DNA of 36,847 bases from Opitutia bacterium (GTDB lineage: Bacteria > Verrucomicrobiota > Verrucomicrobiia > Opitutales > JABJCN01). Below, piece after piece: positions 1 through 8,784 of this stretch. Where the stretch lies: the NCBI GenBank assembly GCA_018668635.1, contig JABJCN010000043.1:1-36847 (forward strand). The letters run 5' to 3'. A program made the translations under genes and the position numbers. The notes below the pieces were generated by a model that saw only the letters and a program-made list of their open reading frames with translations, did not search any database and had not been told where the DNA came from. The first letter of the stretch is position 1; every line of letters starts with the position of its first letter.

Positions 1-3000
1 AATAGGCTTCCGAAAGAGCGCTCCATTCCCCGTCTTTAAGAACGCGCGTTTTAAGGGAAACAAGGTTATCAGAAAATGTAATCGGCTCGGTATAAGCCTT
101 CGCAGTAGAAGCAACCAGATCCCCAGGAAGGCGAGGGTCAGTGCCATCAAGAGTATAATAAATAACTCCAGTTGCCGCGGGATTGTTAATAGTTAGGGCA
201 AACCCATCATCAAACTTACCTCCATGCCGGGAAAGTACAGGAGCCTCAATATCCGGATAAAGGCCTACATTACGAAAACGCTGGATAACAATAGGATGAA
301 TTTGGTCCCAATAGCCATTGGAAGCCTGCATGAATTCCATTTCCTTGAGCCAGTCTACCTCCCGTGTGTAGGGTGGGTTTCGGCGAACATCTCCCCAGCG
401 GGCAGATTCCGCAACAATTGCTTTATCGAGAAGAGCCTGAAGCGTTGCCCATCGAGAACGATTACTCTCCGGAGTCATTAGGCCTCCATTGAACATGTGC
501 CGATGCACTCGGTCAATAAAGGTCCACCGAAAAGTGTTGTTCGACATAAGTTTGCCATAAACATAGGAGGGGCCTTGACGAGTGATAGGATCTTCGAAAC
601 GATTGGGGACCCGGGTATGCGTACGAACAAGCGAGTCATTTGAAATTTCCTGATCCCAGGTGATAAAATGAAAGCCGGTGCTTTGCGGACCATTCCTTCG
701 TGCGGCCCAGTAATTGTGATCTGGCCAATCCTCTGCCCCGGCATGGATGTGCTGGATCATGTAGTCGATTAGGTTGTCAACATCCAGATAGTCTTCATTC
801 TCGGGGTCTGGTGTACCATCCGGTTTATTGCCCTGCAGAATCTGGTAGTTGGCTTCCTGAGATAAATCGGTATTCACAAGCGCGATCATCCGGTCCCATG
901 TATCCTTGGACCCTGACTCCAACTCAGCGAAATCCTTGATTATATCCCAATCAGCCTTCTTCCCGCCAAAGTAGGTTGCATTTGAATGTTGTGTGGCTCG
1001 TTCTGCAATATTGTAAATTCCCCAGTAAAGGCCATCGAGGTAAAGGTGAACGTAACGACCATGGGGTGCATAGCCACCCATTTCACGCTGAAGATTACGC
1101 ATGTATTGATCCCGTATGTAGGTTCCATGATCCGGGTGCCAACGTTGAACACCAAGAACGTGATTGCCCGCCCGGACAGGCCAAGAATCCGTACTACATG
1201 GCCGAAGCAGGATCTGGTCGAAACTGTCACGGTCAGATTCATTAAACAATTTGTAACGGAGCTTTGAAGGCCCATATTTCGACTTAAATTCGACACGAAT
1301 CGGGTTCTTTGGGGTGAATCCATGGTTGCGACTGGAGTTTCCGTGCATCTGAATACCGGCATTAATTTGGAAACCCTCTCGACCATCCGGAAAAATAAGC
1401 TCAATAGAGGCACTCCTTTCCCAATCAGGACCTCGTGATGTCGAACGGGTATAAATTCCATTATCCCCAAATAGATTTTCAATCGGTGTGACAACGCTTA
1501 GTGAAGGGAGGGCGTATAAGGCGGTTCGCACACCATAACCAGGCTGTGGGTTATTAATAATACGTGTATCCATTCCAAAATCATTCCAACCCTCAATCCC
1601 CGGTTGTACAGTGGCTTGTTTTAAAACTTTTTTCGGGAAAATGAATGTACGAGTACGGACTTGAGATGATTGCCAATTTTCCTTGAATGCAGCGACACGT
1701 ATGTAAGTGGTGTCGGTAATGGAAACTTTTCCGACAGCAGGAAGCATTTCCGCAACAGGTAGAATTTGGGTCCCATTTTCAAGGCTGGGTAAGGTGCCGT
1801 CTGTAGTGAAGACCATGATCGCACCAAGCGTTGAGCAACTCAAAGGAATCTCCACAGGCTCTTCAAATAATCCTGCTTCAATTCCAAACTTGACCGGTGC
1901 CACGAAGCCCAGGACACCAGGCGCGTTGGCATCAAGAGGAGAGGGTTGAAGCATATAGCGGGAAGGTGATTTGGAGAGTTGTTCCAATTCAGCATGCAGG
2001 AGAAGATCGGGACTTTCAGGCGACTCGTTAAGTAACTGTACCGCAAGGATATTACTGCCATCACGTAAAAGAGACTTCATCGAAGACAGGTCAAAAGTGG
2101 AGATGATGGAGGCTTCACTTGCAGGACGATCCTTGGTCGCACGAGAATACCAAACGGGATCCGCAAGAATGTTATCGCGGGCAACCTCGTTCCCGTTAAG
2201 CCAAGCAACAAAACCATCATCATAGCGAATATTTAGCCGTAAGATGTCAGCGCTTATGGGAGTTTTGATATCAAATGGAAAACGCAGGTATACCGACGTG
2301 CCCTTTCTAAAAACCTCATTTTCAAGTGAGGTCTCGATGAATCGGGTAAACCCGGATGATGAACCGGGACGGGCTTGGCCATTTGCAAGTGCGGTAATCT
2401 GGGTGCGATTGAGCTCATCACTCCAGATGGCAAACTCATCCAACCAACCTGAAAAGTAGGTGTTGCCACTTGCATCGTTGGAAAAGCCAATATTAATTCT
2501 TTTCTGCCAGTCGAAATCAGAGGTGGTCTTGCTTCCTGTCGCCAGCTCAACACCGTCAATATACAATTTTTGACCACCAGTGGCTGGCCCAAAGACATGA
2601 ACAAGATGATGCCATTTCCCGTCGTTAAAACCGCCTTTTGTGGTGGTTAATCTTTCCGTTGCATGTATTCGGGACTTGGCGACGCCGTTAGCCAAAAAAA
2701 GATGTCGGTCATGGCCACCGACCCCAAGATCAGAGTCCACCACACAAAAAAGACCACCAGTAGCCTTGGTTGTCTTGAACCAGAACGCATGAGTGCAACG
2801 ACTCTCAGGCACATCAATCAGAGAACTCACATACTCCCCTCCAGAAAAGAGCAGGGATTTCCCTTCCCCCAGAAGTGGGGGAATCTCCAAGCTATATACA
2901 GCCCCATGATTGGTCGTGGAATGATTAAAAGTGGATTGATCCTCCATATCTCCGTCGAAAGTCCAATAAGCATAGGGAAGAGGAACATCCACCTTTTGTT

Positions 3001-4747
3001 CCGCCTCCAAATCAAAGCCCAAGCCTTGGGTCCCGAGAATCCATCCATTAACTTCGGAGTCCTGAAATGGCTCATCTTCTGGTTTACCAGTCCAAGTTTG
3101 ACGTAACTCGCCTGAATTCGGAATAAGAAAACGGGCCGGGCCGTCCATCGCAACAAGAGTGATTCCTTTTCTAGGTTGAGCTGCTCCAAAGGATATATTC
3201 GAAAATTGCTTGGGATAAGCAGGATGGAACTCAGAAACAGGCTTTTGGCCTCGGCTTAGGGCAAGATATTCACCTGTATTTCTTAAGCGAAAATTTGTAT
3301 GATAAAATCCTCCTGCATCGAGAATCCCTTTCCCTGAGGCAAAAACAAGAAAACGGTCCCCAGCTGGAAGCGGCAAATCAGGCAAACGCCATTTTTGGAG
3401 ATTGGCTGACTCATCTGATAGAAAAAATTCCTTTAGATTGATCGTGGCGGAGCTGATATTTTCAATCTCAATCCAATCCTCAAAACCACCATCTCCATCT
3501 GGGAGTGAGGAATCGTTCTCCGCCATGAACTCGGAAATTATGAGAGATTTTTCCGGAATCACTTCAACCAGTAAACCTGCAGTAATTGCGCCGTGGATAT
3601 TCGTAGCAGATAGGGTGTAAAAAGTTGTGCGGATCGGCGTGAGGTTTAACGTGGCTTGTGAAGGGAGATTCTCTGGGTTCCCGGGCGATATATTTAGCTC
3701 ATCTGCATATTGGACATTCCAGCTTAGGGTGACGGGTTGACCCTCATTCAGACTAACCGTGTTCGCCATGAATTCATGAATAATTGGCCGATCATCCACA
3801 ACCACGGTGGTCTTCGCCTCCCTCGTTCCATCATCATTTGTGGCACGAAGGGTGTAGGTTGTTGATTGGGTTGGGTGAACAATGCGTGTGCCGGTAGCCT
3901 CTTCTAAAGCCAACGAGCCCGGTGAGACCTGAAGATTAGTGGACCCACTCACCACCCACGAAAGTGAGGCGGACTCCCCTGAACGAATGGTCAATGGTGA
4001 AACAACAAAATTTGCAATGTTAGGGCCAGGTAGATTATCAGGACCGGCAGTGTAACTAGCCATAACATTTCCCGTACTCAATGCTCGTCCATGTATCCGG
4101 AACTCATGAAACTCGCCTTTAAAAAATGGCAGTGATTCGTAGCGAGAGCGACCAAGCCAGTTTTCTGCATCATCAAAATCAGATAAAGGAATACTGGCAG
4201 GGCCAGATGCCTGTAGCTCTCCGTCCAGATATAAATTTGCTCGGCGGGAAAATGATGCATCATAGCTCAATACGATATGGTGTGACTGCGCATTAACCGG
4301 TATCGGATCTAATCCGCGAGTGCGCTTCTCGGGGCCATTATTTGCAATAGCAAACCTCAACCCATAAGGGCTATTTCCCGCAAGAGGGGTTAAAAACAGA
4401 TAATCTGATGCACTTCCAAATTCAAGAATTCGTTGCCATTGAGAGGTATTTGGCCCCTCCCAGGTTAGCCAACATTCGAGACTCATGTCAGAAAGAGCTG
4501 AGATCAACTTCTGGGGCAATGCCACCCAACCTTCATTGCCATCCAGTACCAAACTGCCCTTGCCATTTAATCTGGCTCCACCATGCAAATCTCCGTGAGC
4601 TGTGCCAACTGTATCCCGGGCAGTCCTGCCACCTCCATCAAAACTGTAACGATGTACAATTTCACCTCGTGAGACACAGGCAACCTGAAGCCAGAAAGCA
4701 ATCAGCAAAGTGAAGCGATAATAACTCGGGGGATTCCTTATAGACAC
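1..4747 (-). CDS. Giant secreted LamG / lamin-tail / CotH-kinase protein (3' end beyond window)
   Basis: The reading frame stayed open from a GTG at 4747 down to position 1 in every stretch I checked, so at least 1582 residues are encoded and the C-terminus lies outside. The start gives a signal peptide (hydrophobic run FTLLIAFWLQVACVS, residues ~12-26). Domains in order, approximate residues: LamG/concanavalin-like (~35-215, begins IVHRYSFDG), two Ig-like segments (~250-390), lamin tail domain (~397-505, LIISEFMAENDSS), second LamG (~587-776), a beta-rich segment (~805-905), chitobiase-C-terminal-like repeat (~955-1050, FTTDGTLPS), CotH kinase-like domain (~1086-1456, with HGNSSRNH, LYWGIYNIAERA, WDQE) and a second chitobiase-like repeat (~1502-1560, YYTLDGTDP). 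This architecture is known from large surface or secreted proteins of Verrucomicrobiota and Planctomycetota. CotH domains can be protein kinases, but the substrate here is unknown. No Shine-Dalgarno precedes the GTG. Confident in the architecture, not in the function. Confidence 0.85.
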   Translation of the reverse strand, partial: MSIRNPPSYYRFTLLIAFWLQVACVSRGEIVHRYSFDGGGRTARDTVGTAHGDLHGGARLNGKGSLVLDGNEGWVALPQKLISALSDMSLECWLTWEGPNTSQWQRILEFGSASDYLFLTPLAGNSPYGLRFAIANNGPEKRTRGLDPIPVNAQSHHIVLSYDASFSRRANLYLDGELQASGPASIPLSDFDDAENWLGRSRYESLPFFKGEFHEFRIHGRALSTGNVMASYTAGPDNLPGPNIANFVVSPLTIRSGESASLSWVVSGSTNLQVSPGSLALEEATGTRIVHPTQSTTYTLRATNDDGTREAKTTVVVDDRPIIHEFMANTVSLNEGQPVTLSWNVQYADELNISPGNPENLPSQATLNLTPIRTTFYTLSATNIHGAITAGLLVEVIPEKSLIISEFMAENDSSLPDGDGGFEDWIEIENISSATINLKEFFLSDESANLQKWRLPDLPLPAGDRFLVFASGKGILDAGGFYHTNFRLRNTGEYLALSRGQKPVSEFHPAYPKQFSNISFGAAQPRKGITLVAMDGPARFLIPNSGELRQTWTGKPEDEPFQDSEVNGWILGTQGLGFDLEAEQKVDVPLPYAYWTFDGDMEDQSTFNHSTTNHGAVYSLEIPPLLGEGKSLLFSGGEYVSSLIDVPESRCTHAFWFKTTKATGGLFCVVDSDLGVGGHDRHLFLANGVAKSRIHATERLTTTKGGFNDGKWHHLVHVFGPATGGQKLYIDGVELATGSKTTSDFDWQKRINIGFSNDASGNTYFSGWLDEFAIWSDELNRTQITALANGQARPGSSSGFTRFIETSLENEVFRKGTSVYLRFPFDIKTPISADILRLNIRYDDGFVAWLNGNEVARDNILADPVWYSRATKDRPASEASIISTFDLSSMKSLLRDGSNILAVQLLNESPESPDLLLHAELEQLSKSPSRYMLQPSPLDANAPGVLGFVAPVKFGIEAGLFEEPVEIPLSCSTLGAIMVFTTDGTLPSLENGTQILPVAEMLPAVGKVSITDTTYIRVAAFKENWQSSQVRTRTFIFPKKVLKQATVQPGIEGWNDFGMDTRIINNPQPGYGVRTALYALPSLSVVTPIENLFGDNGIYTRSTSRGPDWERSASIELIFPDGREGFQINAGIQMHGNSSRNHGFTPKNPIRVEFKSKYGPSKLRYKLFNESDRDSFDQILLRPCSTDSWPVRAGNHVLGVQRWHPDHGTYIRDQYMRNLQREMGGYAPHGRYVHLYLDGLYWGIYNIAERATQHSNATYFGGKKADWDIIKDFAELESGSKDTWDRMIALVNTDLSQEANYQILQGNKPDGTPDPENEDYLDVDNLIDYMIQHIHAGAEDWPDHNYWAARRNGPQSTGFHFITWDQEISNDSLVRTHTRVPNRFEDPITRQGPSYVYGKLMSNNTFRWTFIDRVHRHMFNGGLMTPESNRSRWATLQALLDKAIVAESARWGDVRRNPPYTREVDWLKEMEFMQASNGYWDQIHPIVIQRFRNVGLYPDIEAPVLSRHGGKFDDGFALTINNPAATGVIYYTLDGTDPRLPGDLVASTAKAYTEPITFSDNLVSLKTRVLKDGEWSALSEAY

Positions 4748-4771
4748 AGAAACTCGTTAAGAATGAGTTCC

Positions 4772-4800
4772 ATTATGTTTAGTAAAGCCCATGCTAGCAA
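4772..4800 (-). promoter_or_regulatory. Candidate promoter of the CotH-type gene
   Basis: Reading the minus strand, TTGCTA (4800-4795) and CATAAT (4777-4772) are separated by exactly 17 bases. This would start transcription about 18 bases before the GTG at 4747. It is a sigma70-type match only; nothing else supports it. Confidence 0.4.
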
Positions 4801-4937
4801 CGACTAAATTTGATTGGTATCTTCAAAATTATATGTGAACCCTGCGGATTGTATATTTTTAAGAATTTTCTTCTTGGCTTTTGCGACAAGCGACTAACAA
4901 GTCCCTTTCTTGCTAACGGCATGAATGCTTTCCACCC

Positions 4938-4966
4938 TTGACTCCACCAATAGTTGAACCATTAAA
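4938..4966 (+). promoter_or_regulatory. Candidate ileS promoter
   Basis: TTGACT (4938-4943), a 17-base spacer and ATTAAA (4961-4966) lie about 35 bases before the ileS GTG. The -35 is good and the -10 weak. Confidence 0.35.
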
Positions 4967-5000
4967 ACCTGCCCTTAAAAATTAAACATTTTACATACTC

Positions 5001-7817
5001 GTGGGCTCCAACCTTAAAGATACACTTAATTTGCCGAAGACCAACTTTCCCATGCGGGCTAATTTGGTTGAACGTGAACCCAGACGCATAGAACACTGGG
5101 ATAAACTTGACCTGTATGGGAAAGTGCAGGCCAAAAATGCCGGGAAGAAAACCTTTATCCTTCACGATGGACCGCCTTTCACTAATGGGGACGTACATAT
5201 CGGCACAGCGCTGAACAAGACCCTTAAGGATACAATCTTGCGCTACAGGGGATTGCAAGGTGATCGCACACCCTATGTCCCCGGTTGGGACTGTCACGGA
5301 CTCCCCATTGAACACAAGGTCGCCAAGAACCTAAATAAGGAAAAACGAGATGCATCACCGGTCGAATTGAGGAACGCCTGTGCAAATTTCTCAAAGGAAT
5401 TTATCGAAATACAACGGCGGCAGTTTAGACGTCTTGGAGTACTTGCGGACTGGGATCGAGAATACCGCACAATGGATCCAAGCTACGAGGCAACCATACT
5501 ACGAACTTTTGCGGAGTTCGTGGAGACAGGATTGGTATACCGAAGCAAGAAACCCGTCTACTGGTCAATTCCATGTCAGACGGCTCTTGCCGAGGCCGAG
5601 GTCGAATACCACGACCATAAAAGTACATCAGTCTACGTAAACTTCTCGATAAAGAATGGTGAAAAACTGGGACTCTCCGGTGATATTGGACTCATCATCT
5701 GGACAACGACGCCATGGACCCTGCCTGCCAATTTAGCCATAGCCGTACATCCAGAAATAGAATACATAGCCCTACAGCATGAGGACCGCACCTATCTTGT
5801 AGCTAAATTGCTCTCCCAGACGGTTATTGAAAAATGCGGCCTTGATGGAGCAAAATCCGGAAATTCATTTTCCGGGAAAGATCTTGAAGGACTGATCACT
5901 CAGCATCCTTTTATGGACCATGAAAGCCCGGTCGTAACTGCGGAATACGTGACCACGGAATCTGGCACCGGTTGCGTACATACTGCGCCAGGGCATGGAA
6001 TGGACGATTACATAACGGGCCTTAAACATGGTTTTGAAATTTACTGCCCTGTTGGCGATAACGGACGCTATATCGATGATGGCAAGGTTCCTTCTTGTCT
6101 GGTCGGATTGACCGTAGCGGAAAAAGGTGGAAAATGTGAAGCGAATGAAAAAGTGCTTAAAGTCCTCCACGAAAAGAAAGCCCTATTAAACGCGGAGCCA
6201 TACCACCATAGCTATCCTTTCTGCTGGCGTTCAAAAACACCTGTTGTCTTCCGCGCCATGGACCAATGGTTTGTCTCCCTGGACAAGGATGGACTGCGGC
6301 AAAAAGCAATTCAGGCCGTGGATAAAGTAAGCTTCATTCCTTCTTTTGGGCAACGACGTATCCAAGGCTCACTTGAGACTCGCCCGGACTGGTGCATAAG
6401 TCGCCAAAGGTCTTGGGGGGTCCCGATCCCGGCATTTTACGACGAGACAAAAGAAGCGTATCTCGACCCCGATGTCATTCGCGAAATTGCGGATAAGGTG
6501 GAATCCCAAGGCACCAATTTTTGGTTCGAGAGCGAAGCAGCAGACATTCTCGAAAGTATAAACCTGCCGAAATCCTGGGTGGGCAAGAAACTGCAATGTG
6601 GAACGGATACACTTGATGTGTGGATAGACTCTGGTTGTAGTCACCGCGCCGTACTCCAGAAGCAGGATGACCTTTACTGGCCAGCAGACCTTTATCTTGA
6701 AGGTAGCGACCAACACCGAGGCTGGTTTCAATCCTCATTATGGACAGCCATGATTGCAGATGGGCACCCCCCCTACAGGCAAGTTATCACCCACGGGTTC
6801 ATTGTCGCCGGTGATGGGAAAAAAATATCGAAGAGTGATGGGAAACCCCAGACTGCGGACAGCTACATTAACCGTTTCGGCGCAGACATACTACGGCTTT
6901 GGATTTGCTCTGAAGACTTCAGGGGTGACATACCGCTTTCCGAGGAGATTTTTAAACAGGTATCTCAAGCCTACCGGAATCTACGCAACAGTCTTCGCTT
7001 TCAACTTGGTAATCTTCATGATTTCGACGCGGGAACCATGTCCATTCCCTACGCGGAACTCGATCCCTTGGATAAATGGGCACTAGCCAGAACATCTGAT
7101 CTCATTAATGAAGTGGGAGATGCATATGAGAACGTTGAAATTCACAAGGTTTATCAAGCAGTTACACGTTTCTGCTCCGTAACTCTATCATCCAACTACC
7201 ATGATATCTTAAAAGACCGCCTTTACACACTGGCACCCTGTGATCCCCTCCGGCGTTCATCGCAGACCGCAATCCATGAAATATTTCAAGCCTTAATAAC
7301 GGTCCTTGCTCCAGTTCTCCCCTTCACAACTGACGAAGCATGGGCATATTATCAAAATAATGAAGAATTATGCGATGATCCCCTTCTGCTACAAGACTGG
7401 AAGGAATTTCCTGACGCATGGCAGAGTAATGAGGAAGCTGCTGAAATCGAAGCTCTTCTGGAATTTAAGTCCAACTATATTAACGAAAAGCTAGAAGCTA
7501 TTCGTGAATCAAAGGAAATCGGCCAATCCCTTGATGCCGAAATCCGCATCTGTGCCAATGAAGAGAATAAAGTTTTCCAGCTCCTTAAAAAATATGAGAG
7601 CTCACTGGCAGAGCTTTTTATTGTTTCTTCCGTTATCCTTGAAGAAACTCAAAGCCCTGAACTAGCCGTCACCGCAAACCATGCGCCAGGTGTGCGCTGT
7701 CCACGCAGTTGGCGTTGGGTTTCAGAATTAGTGGACACCGGAAACTGGGGTGAAGTCTCCCATCGTTGTCACAAAACATTTAAACGTATCAAAGAAGCCA
7801 CGACCGATCAAATTTAG
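5001..7817 (+). CDS. ileS: Isoleucyl-tRNA synthetase
   Basis: Charges tRNA-Ile with isoleucine in the cytoplasm and edits misactivated valine. The 938-residue length fits bacterial class Ia IleRS. The N-terminus DTLNLPKTNFPMRANL is diagnostic. The HIGH-type motif is HIGT (residues 66-69) and the KMSKS loop is KISKS (608-612). The CP1 editing domain shows WTTTPWTLPAN and TAPGHGMDDY. The C-terminal zinc module aligns in register with the E. coli cysteines 902/905/922/925, but here the positions read C900, S903, S920, C923, so the two inner ligands are serine. The GTG at 5001 was chosen because the next Met (residue 18) would remove conserved N-terminal sequence; no Shine-Dalgarno is visible. 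It heads the order ileS, dksA-like, lspA; ileS and lspA are commonly neighbours in bacteria. Confidence 0.97.
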   Translation: MGSNLKDTLNLPKTNFPMRANLVEREPRRIEHWDKLDLYGKVQAKNAGKKTFILHDGPPFTNGDVHIGTALNKTLKDTILRYRGLQGDRTPYVPGWDCHGLPIEHKVAKNLNKEKRDASPVELRNACANFSKEFIEIQRRQFRRLGVLADWDREYRTMDPSYEATILRTFAEFVETGLVYRSKKPVYWSIPCQTALAEAEVEYHDHKSTSVYVNFSIKNGEKLGLSGDIGLIIWTTTPWTLPANLAIAVHPEIEYIALQHEDRTYLVAKLLSQTVIEKCGLDGAKSGNSFSGKDLEGLITQHPFMDHESPVVTAEYVTTESGTGCVHTAPGHGMDDYITGLKHGFEIYCPVGDNGRYIDDGKVPSCLVGLTVAEKGGKCEANEKVLKVLHEKKALLNAEPYHHSYPFCWRSKTPVVFRAMDQWFVSLDKDGLRQKAIQAVDKVSFIPSFGQRRIQGSLETRPDWCISRQRSWGVPIPAFYDETKEAYLDPDVIREIADKVESQGTNFWFESEAADILESINLPKSWVGKKLQCGTDTLDVWIDSGCSHRAVLQKQDDLYWPADLYLEGSDQHRGWFQSSLWTAMIADGHPPYRQVITHGFIVAGDGKKISKSDGKPQTADSYINRFGADILRLWICSEDFRGDIPLSEEIFKQVSQAYRNLRNSLRFQLGNLHDFDAGTMSIPYAELDPLDKWALARTSDLINEVGDAYENVEIHKVYQAVTRFCSVTLSSNYHDILKDRLYTLAPCDPLRRSSQTAIHEIFQALITVLAPVLPFTTDEAWAYYQNNEELCDDPLLLQDWKEFPDAWQSNEEAAEIEALLEFKSNYINEKLEAIRESKEIGQSLDAEIRICANEENKVFQLLKKYESSLAELFIVSSVILEETQSPELAVTANHAPGVRCPRSWRWVSELVDTGNWGEVSHRCHKTFKRIKEATTDQI

Positions 7818-7859
7818 TGATGAAAGAGTCCACAAAAAAGGATTCCAAATAAAGTCAGC

Positions 7860-7893
7860 TTGACAAAATTCCGTTAGGATCATTACACGATCC
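7860..7893 (+). promoter_or_regulatory. Possible promoter/operator before the dksA-like gene
   Basis: In the 130-base gap after ileS there is a perfect -35 hexamer TTGACA (7860-7865). It is followed by an inverted repeat GGATC-ATTACAC-GATCC (7877-7893) that would cover the spacer and -10. No strong -10 is present at the usual distance (TTACAC or ATTACA), so this is tentative. The repeat could be an operator or a short hairpin. Confidence 0.25.
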
Positions 7894-7947
7894 ACATTCA
7901 TCTTCAACACTAGGTTATATAAATATTATCCAAGCTTAGATTTTGCC

Positions 7948-8778
7948 ATGGCCCGTCCCAAGAAGTCCATTAAATCCAAAGCCCCTGCCAAAAAGAAAAA
8001 GACGGGGCGGAAACCAAAGACCATCGACCTGAAGTCCAAATTGGCTCGGCTTACCTCAAAAAGTCGATCTTCGACCAAGACTCTAGCCGCGAAAAAAGCC
8101 CATCCGCTGGTCTTTACAATTGAGGATGCAAAAGAAGAGTTGGCTCGACTTGAAAAGCTTAGCCATGAACAATTGGCCACTCCTGTTAAACCTGAGGTAA
8201 GTTCTCGGGAGAGTAAGCCGGAAAAGCCGATAAAGAAAAAAGGACAGGTTGTCGGAGCTGCCTCCATCATGGATTTGTTGGGATTCGATCCTTCATCCAA
8301 CAATAACCGGGAAGAAGATGAAAAAGCCAAGATCCCCAAGCAGTGGCTACCATATTATAAATCATTGGTACAGTTGCGAAAACATTTTACCAATGAGTTG
8401 GATGCTCATTCCAAAGGGTCTCTTGCCTCAGACCCCAACTCTGATTTCGATCAATTGAGCGAGCAAACAGATTCAGAATCCGGACTGTTCGACCGTGAAG
8501 TCGCACTCAGTATGCTGGCATCTGAACAGGACGCTCTTTATGAAATTGAGGAAGCAATACAGAGGATTATCAATAACAAATACGGCACCTGTGAAATAAC
8601 AGGAAAGCCAATCAAGAAGTCGCGCTTAAGAGCTGTCCCTTTCACTCGATTCTCATTGGAAGGCCAAAAGCAATTCGAAAGCCAACAGCGGGCAGGCGGA
8701 CGAGGACATGAGGAAGTATTTGCAGAAAGAGACGATGATGCTGCACGAATGCTAGCTACTGATGATCAAGAGGAATAA
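7948..8778 (+). CDS. DksA/TraR-family protein with basic N-terminal tail and degenerate zinc finger
   Basis: The C-terminal ~75 residues match the DksA/TraR fold, which in its best-known members enters the RNA polymerase secondary channel. The signature region is YGTCEITGKPI followed by RLRAVPFTRF (residues ~212-235). The canonical CxxC-x17-CxxC zinc finger is reduced to C215, T218, S236 and G239, leaving one of four cysteines. The first ~50 residues are rich in Lys/Arg/Ser/Ala (MARPKKSIKSKAPAKKKKTG), like the lysine-rich tails of histone-like proteins, and suggest nucleic-acid contact. The middle (~130-205) looks helical and could form the coiled coil. At 276 residues it is far longer than E. 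coli DksA (151). The stop at 8776 is three bases before the proposed lspA start, so the two are probably co-transcribed. Its effect on RNA polymerase is unknown. Confidence 0.85.
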   Translation: MARPKKSIKSKAPAKKKKTGRKPKTIDLKSKLARLTSKSRSSTKTLAAKKAHPLVFTIEDAKEELARLEKLSHEQLATPVKPEVSSRESKPEKPIKKKGQVVGAASIMDLLGFDPSSNNNREEDEKAKIPKQWLPYYKSLVQLRKHFTNELDAHSKGSLASDPNSDFDQLSEQTDSESGLFDREVALSMLASEQDALYEIEEAIQRIINNKYGTCEITGKPIKKSRLRAVPFTRFSLEGQKQFESQQRAGGRGHEEVFAERDDDAARMLATDDQEE

Positions 8779-8784
8779 TTTATT
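8768..8784 (+). promoter_or_regulatory. Shine-Dalgarno plus ATT start of lspA
   Basis: AAGAGGA (8768-8774) sits inside the last codons of the dksA-like gene, seven bases before ATT (8782-8784). It is one of very few strong Shine-Dalgarno sequences in this window, which favours a real initiation site at an otherwise rare start codon and coupling to the upstream gene. Confidence 0.5.

Larger units (their letters stand above)
4748..5000. other. Divergent intergenic region between CotH-type gene and ileS
   Basis: This 253-base AT-rich spacer contains no convincing ORF. It holds one candidate promoter for each flanking gene and no obvious T-box or other riboswitch-like fold before ileS. Confidence 0.6.

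Noticed and set aside
940-1494. 184-codon minus-strand ORF
   Set aside because: It is out of frame with the CotH-type protein, whose frame is continuous and domain-rich here.
2663-3106. 147-codon plus-strand ORF
   Set aside because: It lies antisense to the LamG region of the CotH-type gene and has no recognisable protein features.
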